A DNA stretch of 34,760 nucleotides from Clostridiales bacterium (lineage in GTDB: Bacteria; Bacillota; Clostridia; Christensenellales; Aristaeellaceae): NCBI GenBank assembly GCA_004555155.1, contig SFJH01000024.1, positions 1 to 34,760 on the forward strand. Direction: 5' to 3'. Of this stretch, positions 15,168 to 21,442 are shown piece after piece (within the stretch, counting starts at the first letter, position 1; each line of letters begins with the position of its first letter). The notes beneath the pieces are model-generated. The model was given only the letters and a program-made list of their open reading frames with translations, was not told the DNA's origin and did no database searches. The position numbers and the translations under genes are program-made.

Positions 15168-15193
15168 GTATTTTGGAATTTACGCAATAAAAT
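15166..15193 (+). promoter_or_regulatory. Possible promoter for the class I aminotransferase
   Basis: TTGTAT (15166-15171), 16-bp spacer, TAAAAT (15188-15193). It is about 70 bp upstream of the start at 15263, in a locally AT-rich patch. The match is moderate. Confidence 0.4.
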
Positions 15194-15262
15194 GAATGAT
15201 TGAGTGAAACGGGGCAGACTGAAACAGGAAATTTGTGGGAATACGCGCAAGGAGGCGGTATC

Positions 15263-16447
15263 ATGCTGTCAAAGAAATATCGGGCGATGCTGGGAAAGGG
15301 TTCCGTCATCATGGAACTGAGCGCCTTCGCCAATGCCCGCGCGCGGGAGATTGGCGCGGAGAACGTGTTTGACTTCTCGCTGGGCAATCCGTCGGTGCCC
15401 GCGCCGGGGGCCTATGACGAGCGCATCGCTTCGCTGCTGAAGAGCGAGCCCGGCAAGGCGGTGCACGGCTACAGCCAGGGCCTCGGCAATCGGGAGGCGC
15501 GGGAGAAGATCGCCGCGTCGCTGAACCGGCGGTTCGGGATGAACTACGATCCCGACGACCTGTTCATGACCTGCGGAGCCGCCGGTGCGCTGGCCCACGC
15601 CATCCGGCTGGTCACCGAGCCCGGCGATTCCGTGCTGACCTTCGCGCCCCACTTCCCGGAGTACGCGCCCTATGTGACGTTGGCCGACCGGAGGCTGGAC
15701 GTGGTTCCCGCCCGGGAGGAGGACTTCCAGATTCACTTCGACGCGCTGGAGGAGATCATGCGCCCCGGCGTGCAGGCCGTGCTGATCAACACGCCCAACA
15801 ATCCCTCCGGCGCGGTGTATTCCGCCGAAACCCTGAAGAAGCTGGCCGACTTCCTGCTCAGGAAGGAGCGGGAGTACGGCCACGAGCTGTGGCTGATCTC
15901 CGACGAGCCCTACCGGGAGATTCTGTTCGACGGAATCCGGCAGGCCTATCCGGCGAGGTTCTATCCCCGAACGCTCAGTTGCTATTCGTTCTCGAAGTCG
16001 CTGTCCGTGCCCGGCGACCGGATCGGCTATCTGGCGGTGAACCCCGCCTGCGGCGAGTCCCGCGCGGCGGCCAGGATGGCCGCGCAGATCTCCCGCGGAC
16101 TCGGCCACGACAGCGCCGCCGCCCTGATGCAGCGCGCCGCCGCCGACTGCTGCGATCTGACCGCCGACTTCAGCGTCTACGAGCGGAACATGAACCTGCT
16201 CTACGACGAGCTGACCGCGCTGGGCTTCTCCATCGTCCGCCCCGGCGGCACGTTCTACATGTTCCCCCGTTCACTGGAGCCGGACGCAGGCGAATTCTGC
16301 CGCAAGGCCATGAAGTACGACCTCGTGCTGGTGCCCAGCGACAGCTTCGGCGTGCCGGGCCACTTCCGCATCGCCTACTGCACCGAAACCGCAAAGGTGG
16401 AGCGGTCGCTGGACGCCTGGCGGCGCTTCGTGAAAACGGAATACTGA
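15263..16447 (+). CDS. PLP-dependent aminotransferase, class I/II (aspartate aminotransferase-like)
   Basis: A 394-residue cytosolic fold-type I enzyme. FDFSLGNPSVPAPG near residues 33-46 is the substrate-end motif, NTPNNPSGAVYSAE the conserved N-P-S-G cofactor segment, SDEPYREI the PLP-ring Asp/Tyr segment, and YSFSKSLSVPGDRIGY carries the PLP lysine K245 with the phosphate-binding Arg downstream. The C-terminal Arg in PGHFRIAYC binds the substrate carboxylate. The amino acid used cannot be told from the sequence. Start: ATG at 15263 has GGAGG nine bases upstream; the longer frame from 15200 has none. It stands between an importer and an arabinose pair, with its own possible promoter and a 3' hairpin. 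Confidence 0.9.
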   Translation: MLSKKYRAMLGKGSVIMELSAFANARAREIGAENVFDFSLGNPSVPAPGAYDERIASLLKSEPGKAVHGYSQGLGNREAREKIAASLNRRFGMNYDPDDLFMTCGAAGALAHAIRLVTEPGDSVLTFAPHFPEYAPYVTLADRRLDVVPAREEDFQIHFDALEEIMRPGVQAVLINTPNNPSGAVYSAETLKKLADFLLRKEREYGHELWLISDEPYREILFDGIRQAYPARFYPRTLSCYSFSKSLSVPGDRIGYLAVNPACGESRAAARMAAQISRGLGHDSAAALMQRAAADCCDLTADFSVYERNMNLLYDELTALGFSIVRPGGTFYMFPRSLEPDAGEFCRKAMKYDLVLVPSDSFGVPGHFRIAYCTETAKVERSLDAWRRFVKTEY

Positions 16448-16454
16448 CGACGAA

Positions 16455-16481
16455 ATCCCGCGAAGGAGCGCTTCGCGGGAT
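16455..16481 (+). terminator. Hairpin after the class I aminotransferase
   Basis: ATCCCGCGAAG (16455-16465) pairs perfectly with 16471-16481 around a 5-base loop. It starts eight bases after the stop codon. Only CTTCCGT follows, so the U-run is poor and termination may be partial. Confidence 0.55.
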
Positions 16482-16542
16482 CTTCCGTCTGCGGCGATAG
16501 ATTTTCATCCAAAAGCAGGCGCGCTTCCCCGCAGCAGAATCA

Positions 16543-16571
16543 TTGACAGCCGACCGTTTCCGTCGTATACT
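16543..16571 (+). promoter_or_regulatory. Sigma-A promoter of the arabinose pair
   Basis: A perfect TTGACA (16543-16548), a 17-bp spacer and TATACT (16566-16571). It is 46 bp upstream of the arabinofuranosidase ATG. No clear operator or catabolite-response palindrome is evident around it. Confidence 0.8.
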
Positions 16572-16616
16572 AACATCAGAATTTGGCCGATATTCCAAAT
16601 CGAGGAGGCAACGCCC

Positions 16617-18125
16617 ATGAAAAAGGCACGAATGACACTGGATCAATCCTATCGGATCAGCAGAATCGACCCGCGCATCTACGGATCGTTCATCGAGCAC
16701 CTGGGCCGCGCGGTGTACGGCGGCATCTACGAGCCCGGCCATCCCCAGGCGGACGAGCAGGGCTTCCGCAGGGACGTGCTGGACATGGTGCGCCGGGCCG
16801 GTGTGCCGGTGGTGCGCTATCCCGGCGGCAACTTCGTCTCCGGCTTCAACTGGGAGGACTCCGTGGGCCCGAACCGCCCCAACCGGCTGGATCTGGCCTG
16901 GTTCACCACCGAGACCAACGAGGTAGGGCTCCACGAGTTCTGCGACTGGTGCGACAAGGCCGGTACGTCGCCGATGTACTCCATCAACCTGGGCACCCGG
17001 GGCCCGGAGCAGGCCCGGGACGTGGTGGAATACGCCAACCATCCCGGCGGGAGCAAATTTTCCGACATGCGCATCGCCAACGGCAAAAAGGATCCGCTGA
17101 ACATCAAGCTCTGGTGCCTGGGCAACGAGATGGACGGCCCCTGGCAGATGGGCCACAAGACCGCCTCGGAGTACGGCCGCACAGCCAACGAGTCCGCGAA
17201 GCTGATGAAGTGGGTGGATCCGTCCATCGAGCTGGTGGCCTGCGGCTCCTCCAGCTCCGAGATGCCCACCTTCGGCGACTGGGAGCTGACCATGCTGGAC
17301 GAGTGCTATGAGAACATCGACTACGTGTCCCTCCACCGCTACTACGGCAACCCCACCGGCGACACCCCCGGCTTCCTGGCCCGCGCCATGGACATGGACG
17401 ATTTCATCCGCACCGTGGCCTCCATCTGCGACGCGGTGAAGGGCAAGAAGCACTCGAAGAAGACCATCAACCTGTCCTTCGACGAGTGGAACGTCTGGTA
17501 TCACTCCAACCAGCAGGATCAGGAGATCTGGAAGCGGGACAAGTGGGGCCGCGCGCTGCCGCTGCTGGAGGATATCTACAATTTCGAGGACGCGCTGCTG
17601 GTGGGCTCGATGCTCATCACGCTGCTGCGCAACGCCGACCGCGTGAAGATCGCGTGCCTGGCGCAGCTGGTGAACGTCATCGCGCCCATCATGACCCGCA
17701 ACGGCGGCGGATGCTGGGCCCAGACCATCTACTGGCCGTTCATGCAGGCGTCGAAGTACGGCCGCGGCACGTCGCTGCGCGCCATCGTGGACAGCCCCGT
17801 GTACGACTGCCGCGACTACGAGAAGGTGCCGCTGATCGACGCCACCGCCACCCAGGGCGACGACGGCAGCGTGACCGTGTTCTGCGTCAACCGCGATCTG
17901 GCCGAGGACTTCGCGCTGGATCTGGACCTCCACGGCTTCGGCAAGCTGCGCCTGGCGGAGCACATCCTGCTGCACCACGACGACGTGAAGGCCGTGAACA
18001 CCGAGGACGCGCCGAATACCGTCGCCCCCACGGCCGGCCCCGGCGGCGAGATCGACGGCGAGCGCGCCACGGTGAAGATCCCCGCGCTGAGCTGGAACGT
18101 GATCCGGTTCGAGAAGGCGGAATGA
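16617..18125 (+). CDS. abfA: GH51 alpha-L-arabinofuranosidase
   Basis: A 502-residue glycoside hydrolase family 51 enzyme, normal length, with a TIM barrel followed by a beta-sandwich. Family hallmarks are GSFIEHLGRAVYGGIYEPG at residues 23-41, RYPGGNFVSGFNWED at 67-81, acid/base E171 in CLGNEMDGPWQMGH and nucleophile E290 in LSFDEWNVWYH. There is no signal peptide, so it acts in the cytosol on imported arabino-oligosaccharides or arabinosides, releasing L-arabinose from non-reducing ends. GGAGG lies eight bases before the ATG. It shares a transcript with the following epimerase gene, 16 bp downstream. The nearby family-5 importer could supply its substrate, which is inference. Confidence 0.94.
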   Translation: MKKARMTLDQSYRISRIDPRIYGSFIEHLGRAVYGGIYEPGHPQADEQGFRRDVLDMVRRAGVPVVRYPGGNFVSGFNWEDSVGPNRPNRLDLAWFTTETNEVGLHEFCDWCDKAGTSPMYSINLGTRGPEQARDVVEYANHPGGSKFSDMRIANGKKDPLNIKLWCLGNEMDGPWQMGHKTASEYGRTANESAKLMKWVDPSIELVACGSSSSEMPTFGDWELTMLDECYENIDYVSLHRYYGNPTGDTPGFLARAMDMDDFIRTVASICDAVKGKKHSKKTINLSFDEWNVWYHSNQQDQEIWKRDKWGRALPLLEDIYNFEDALLVGSMLITLLRNADRVKIACLAQLVNVIAPIMTRNGGGCWAQTIYWPFMQASKYGRGTSLRAIVDSPVYDCRDYEKVPLIDATATQGDDGSVTVFCVNRDLAEDFALDLDLHGFGKLRLAEHILLHHDDVKAVNTEDAPNTVAPTAGPGGEIDGERATVKIPALSWNVIRFEKAE

Positions 18126-18141
18126 GACAGAGGTGCAGCCG

Positions 18142-18843
18142 ATGAATCTGAAGGAACTCAGACAGGCCGTCTATGCGGCCAATATGGAATTGCCCCGCCG
18201 GAATCTGGTGACCTACACCTGGGGCAACGTCTCCGGCATCCTCCGGGAGGAGGGGCTGGTGGTGATCAAGCCCTCCGGCGTGGAATACGAGGATCTGACC
18301 CCCGACCTGCTGGCCGTGGTGGATCTGGAGGGCAACACGGTGGAGGGCACGCTGAACCCCTCCTCCGACACCCGCACCCATCTGGAGCTGTACCGGGCGT
18401 TTCCGGCGCTGGGCGGCATCGTGCACACCCACAGTCCCTATGCGGTGGCCTGGGCCCAGGCGGGCGAGGACATCCCCGCCTACGGCACCACCCACGCGGA
18501 CTACTTCTACGGCCCCGTGCCCTGCGCCCGCACGCTCACGCCGGAGGAGATCGACGAGGACTACGAGCGCAACACCGGCCGGGTGATCGTGGAGACGTTT
18601 CAGACGCGGAACATCGATCCCGTGCACGTACCGGGCGTGATCTGCTTCAGCCACGGCCCCTTCACCTGGGGCAAGGATCCCGCGCAGGCCGTGTACCACG
18701 CGGTGGTGCTGGAGGAGGTGGCGCGCATGGCGCTGCTCACCCGGATGGTGAATCCCGCCGCCGCGCCCGCGCCCGACCACATTCTGAACAAGCACTTCAT
18801 GCGCAAGCACGGCCCCAACGCCTACTATGGGCAGAAGAAGTGA
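18142..18843 (+). CDS. araD: L-ribulose-5-phosphate 4-epimerase
   Basis: A 233-residue class II aldolase-family epimerase that converts L-ribulose 5-phosphate to D-xylulose 5-phosphate, the last step of bacterial arabinose catabolism. It aligns without gaps to E. coli AraD through the active site: zinc ligands H95 and H97 in IVHTHSPYAVAWAQAG and H171 in CFSHGPFTWG, plus D76 in PSSDT and D120 in THADYFYG, all at E. coli numbering. It ends in RKHGPNAYYGQ as in AraD. Start: the ATG at 18142 has AGAGGTG six bases upstream; a GTG at 18133 lies within that site. Isomerase (araA) and kinase (araB) genes are not in the window. A strong terminator follows. Confidence 0.95.
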   Translation: MNLKELRQAVYAANMELPRRNLVTYTWGNVSGILREEGLVVIKPSGVEYEDLTPDLLAVVDLEGNTVEGTLNPSSDTRTHLELYRAFPALGGIVHTHSPYAVAWAQAGEDIPAYGTTHADYFYGPVPCARTLTPEEIDEDYERNTGRVIVETFQTRNIDPVHVPGVICFSHGPFTWGKDPAQAVYHAVVLEEVARMALLTRMVNPAAAPAPDHILNKHFMRKHGPNAYYGQKK

Positions 18844-18862
18844 CCCGCTATCGCATGAAAGC

Positions 18863-18894
18863 AAATTCCCCTGCCGCAGCGGCAGGGGAATTTT
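18863..18894. terminator. Bidirectional intrinsic terminator
   Basis: AAATTCCCCTGCC (18863-18875) pairs perfectly with 18881-18893 around GCAGC. TTTT (18891-18894) follows on the plus strand and an A-rich start gives a T-run on the minus strand. It ends araD and can also stop the converging lipoyl operon. Confidence 0.85.
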
Positions 18895-18910
18895 GTCTGC
18901 AGGGAGGAAT

Positions 18911-19235
18911 CGGTTCCGTAGATCGCGCCGGAGAGCACGGGATCGGCGAGCACGGGATCGGCGAGCGCGGCGGCAGTGGACGCCGCAGACCGATGAACCA
19001 GCAGAAGGGATGCTCAGGCCTCGTCCGGAGCGATCATCTCCGCCAGCGCGTCGGGATCGGTACCGTAGATTGCGCCGGAGAGCGCGGGGTCGGCGAGCGC
19101 GGCGGCAATGGAAGCCGCAGACCGATGAACCGGCGGAAGGGATGCTCAGGCCTCGTCCGGAGCGATCATCTCCGCCAGCGCGTCGGGATCGGTTCCGTAG
19201 ATTGCGCCGGAGAGCGCGGGATCGGCGAGCGCGGC
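18911..19235 (-). repeat. Tandem triplication of the lplA 3' end
   Basis: The last 90 or so bases of the ligase gene (19143-19235, containing its stop codon) recur 132 bp downstream at 19011-19103 with two mismatches, and again in a partial third copy at 18911-18971 that carries an extra 15-bp duplication (GAGCACGGGATCGGC twice, giving a 147-bp offset). The 40-bp inter-copy segment is also shared by the first two downstream copies. 132 and 147 are multiples of three, so each copy stays in frame with the gene: after the stop, the frame again reads ALADPALSGAIYGTDPD and ends PDEA-stop at 19014. The 302 bp between araD and lplA hold nothing else but this and the terminator. Confidence 0.85.
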
Positions 19236-20129
19236 GCGCACGGACGCACGGCGGTAGTCGCAGCCGATCAGCGCCTGCTGGAGCGCCTCGACGTTGGCGG
19301 CGAAGAAGTCGCCGGAGAACTCGATGGCCTGAATTCGGCCGCGCTTCACGTCCAGACTCGCCGCCACGCGCCCGCCGGGGAAGCGTCCCTCCCGGCGGAT
19401 GGAAAAGCGGGGCGACGCGCCGTAGATCTGCTGCCAGGCGCGGAACCGCTCGTCGGCGATGGCGCGGATGCGGGGCTCGTCCTCCGGGGCGATGTCGTGG
19501 CGGGAGCCGCCGTCCAGAATGGCCGCGACCATGCGCGCCTTGAAGTCCTCCGCGCTCATGGGGGATTTCAGGTGCTCGGAGAGGTTGGTGACCCGCTCGC
19601 GCACCGATTTGATGCTCTTGGAAAGAATTTTGTAGGGATCCACGTTGGTGCTCTCCACCATCTGGCGGATGTCCGTGTCGAACAGCAGCGAGCCGTGGTG
19701 CACGGTCACGCCGCCCAGCTTGTACTGGGCGTTTCCGGAGAACTTCCGCCCGCCGATCAGCAGGTCGTTGCGGCCGTTGAACTCCGCGTCCAGCCCCAGC
19801 GCCCGCAGCGCGCCCAGCACCGGCTGGAGGTATTTGTGAAAGTGGATTTCGTCCGCGTCGCCGGGGCTGATGAACGAAAACTGCCAGCCGCCCAGGTCGG
19901 TGTAGATGGTGCCGCCGCCGGACAGCCGCCGCACCAGATGGATGCCGTGCTCGCGGGCGTAGTCGACGTTGATCTCCTCCAGCGGATTCTGATATTTGCC
20001 GATCATCAGCGTGGGCGTGGTGCGCCAGAACAGGAACACCGGCTCGTCCAGCACCCTTTCCGAGGCGAAATAGGTCTCCACGCCGAAGTTGTAGTACACG
20101 TCCGTGCTGCCGGTTTCGATGTAAATCAT
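19146..20129 (-). CDS. lplA: Lipoate-protein ligase A
   Basis: A 327-residue cytosolic ligase, long form with a C-terminal accessory domain. It has RRLSGGGTIYTDLGGWQFSF at residues 67-86, matching the RRxSGGGxVYHD lipoate/biotin ligase motif (Thr replaces the usual His before Asp), and GGRKFSGNAQ at 127-136 with the catalytic lysine K129. The enzyme activates lipoate (or octanoate) with ATP and attaches it to the lysine of lipoyl domains. Its ATG (20129-20127) overlaps the stop of lipA in ATGA, so the two are translationally coupled. No lipB or lipM octanoyltransferase is nearby, so this protein may charge octanoate for LipA; that is inference. Its 3' end is triplicated downstream. Confidence 0.9.
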   Translation of the reverse strand: MIYIETGSTDVYYNFGVETYFASERVLDEPVFLFWRTTPTLMIGKYQNPLEEINVDYAREHGIHLVRRLSGGGTIYTDLGGWQFSFISPGDADEIHFHKYLQPVLGALRALGLDAEFNGRNDLLIGGRKFSGNAQYKLGGVTVHHGSLLFDTDIRQMVESTNVDPYKILSKSIKSVRERVTNLSEHLKSPMSAEDFKARMVAAILDGGSRHDIAPEDEPRIRAIADERFRAWQQIYGASPRFSIRREGRFPGGRVAASLDVKRGRIQAIEFSGDFFAANVEALQQALIGCDYRRASVRAALADPALSGAIYGTDPDALAEMIAPDEA

Positions 20130-20977
20130 GCCTCAAGCGCCTCCGCCGCGCGATAGGAGCTGCGCACCAGCGGCGCGCTGGCCACGTATTTGAAGCCCTT
20201 GGACAGCGCCAGCTCCTTGTAGCGGGCGAACTCCTCCGGGGTGACGTACCGCGCCAGCGGATAGTGCTGGGGGCTCGGCTGCAGATACTGGCCGATGGTC
20301 AGGATATCGCATCCCGTGGCCAGCACGTCGTCCATCAGCCGGGCGATCTGATCCTCGGTTTCGCCCAGACCCACCATGAAGCCGGTCTTGGTGCGGGCCT
20401 CGGGGCGAACCTGCTTGCAGTAGCGCAGCACCTCCAGCGACCGCTCGTACACGGCCTGGGGGCGCACGGCGGCGTACAGCTCGGGCACGGTCTCCACGTT
20501 GTGGTTGAGCACGTCCGGGCCGGCGGCCATCACCGTGTCCAGACAGGCGCGGTCGCCCTTCATGTCGGAGATCAGCACCTCCACCGTCGCGCCGGGGCAG
20601 ACCTCGTGCAGCCGGTTCAGGCACGCGGCGAACTGGCCCGCGCCGCCGTCGGGCAGATCATCCCGGGTCACCTGGGTGATGACCACGTGGCGCAGTCCCA
20701 GCCGCTTCGCGGCGGCAGCCAGATTTTCCGGCTCGTCGGGATCCACCGGCTCGGGATGGAAGTGGGTCACGTTGCAGAAGCGGCAGTTGCGGGTGCAGCG
20801 GCTGCCCAGGATCATGAACGTGGCGGTGTGCTTCTGATAGCATTCGCCCAGGTTGGGGCAGTTGGCCGAATTGCACACGGTGTTCAGCTTCAGCGACCGC
20901 ATCATCTCGGCCACCTCGTTCACCGCGTCGCGGTTGTAGGGCACCTTCAGCCAGTCGGGCTTGCGGGCGGCGCTCAT
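20126..20977 (-). CDS. lipA: Lipoyl synthase
   Basis: A 283-residue radical SAM enzyme that inserts two sulfur atoms into protein-bound octanoyl groups. Auxiliary-cluster cysteines C35, C40 and C46 form the CX4CX5C motif (CNSANCPNLGEC); C61, C65 and C68 form the radical SAM CX3CX2C motif (CTRNCRFC); the C-terminal RSS motif is in PLVRSSYRA. All lipoyl synthase hallmarks and the usual length are present. Its ATG at 20977 overlaps the stop of the lipoyl-domain gene (ATGA at 20974-20977), with AGGTGGAGGA directly in front. It is the middle gene of a three-gene lipoyl operon. Confidence 0.96.
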   Translation of the reverse strand: MSAARKPDWLKVPYNRDAVNEVAEMMRSLKLNTVCNSANCPNLGECYQKHTATFMILGSRCTRNCRFCNVTHFHPEPVDPDEPENLAAAAKRLGLRHVVITQVTRDDLPDGGAGQFAACLNRLHEVCPGATVEVLISDMKGDRACLDTVMAAGPDVLNHNVETVPELYAAVRPQAVYERSLEVLRYCKQVRPEARTKTGFMVGLGETEDQIARLMDDVLATGCDILTIGQYLQPSPQHYPLARYVTPEEFARYKELALSKGFKYVASAPLVRSSYRAAEALEA

Positions 20978-21210
20978 TCCTCCACCTCGGCCACCGCGGC
21001 CTCCGCGGGCACCTCGTCGCCTTCCTCCACGAGCTGGCGCAGCATCACGCCGTCCGCCGCGGCTTCCACCTGATTGACCACCTTGTCGGTCTCGATTTCG
21101 AAGATCGGCTCGCCCTTCTGATAGGCTTCGCCCTCCTCCTTGAGCCAGGCGCACAGCACGCCGCTGCGCATCTCCTCGCGAAGGCGGGGCATTACGATGT
21201 TCTTTTTCAA
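20974..21210 (-). CDS. Free-standing E2-type lipoyl domain protein
   Basis: A 78-residue protein consisting of one complete lipoyl domain of the 2-oxoacid dehydrogenase E2 kind. MPRLREEMRSGVLCAWLKEEGE corresponds to the E2 start MPxLxExMxxGxxxxWLKxxGD; EIETDKV at 39-44 carries the lipoylation lysine K43 at the hairpin tip; the domain ends at VAEVEE, where an E2 would continue into a linker. No E2 catalytic or E3-binding domain follows; the frame stops and lipA begins. The start is assigned to TTG at 21210, which has GGAGGG six bases upstream; the ATG at 21192 lacks a ribosome site and would remove the first strand. It is the first gene of the operon. Its role is either a carrier/scaffold on which lipoyl groups are built or the swinging arm of a distant enzyme. 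Confidence 0.85.
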   Translation of the reverse strand: MKKNIVMPRLREEMRSGVLCAWLKEEGEAYQKGEPIFEIETDKVVNQVEAAADGVMLRQLVEEGDEVPAEAAVAEVEE

Positions 21211-21255
21211 ATTTAACCCTCCAAACGTCCGGTTCCGGAGAAGAATTCTTTCATG

Positions 21256-21284
21256 ATTATACCACAGGATTGATTTCCTGTAAA
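21256..21284 (-). promoter_or_regulatory. Promoter of the lipoyl operon with operator-like inverted repeat
   Basis: Minus strand: -35 TTTACA (21284-21279), 17-bp spacer, extended -10 TGG-TATAAT (21261-21256). The spacer is occupied by a perfect inverted repeat, ACAGGA (21264-21269) and TCCTGT (21276-21281), separated by six bases. A repressor bound there would block RNA polymerase. The start point is near 21249, about 40 nt before the TTG start. Confidence 0.75.
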
Positions 21285-21442
21285 GCCGATCGCCGGAAAG
21301 GGACGCGCGCGGTCGGGCAGCGGCGGCTGTGCACGGATCCCCGGGGGAGTTTTTCCGGCGGGCAGACGCCTTAATATTGGGTTCATGTTCGAGGTGTAGA
21401 ATAAAGTTGGAATAGAGTTGAGCGCGTTCGGAGGTCGGAAGC

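Noticed and set aside
21377..21402. Promoter for the RND gene (TTGGGT and TAGAAT)
   Set aside because: The spacer is only 14 bp and the -35 match is poor. No convincing promoter was found, though one must exist nearby.
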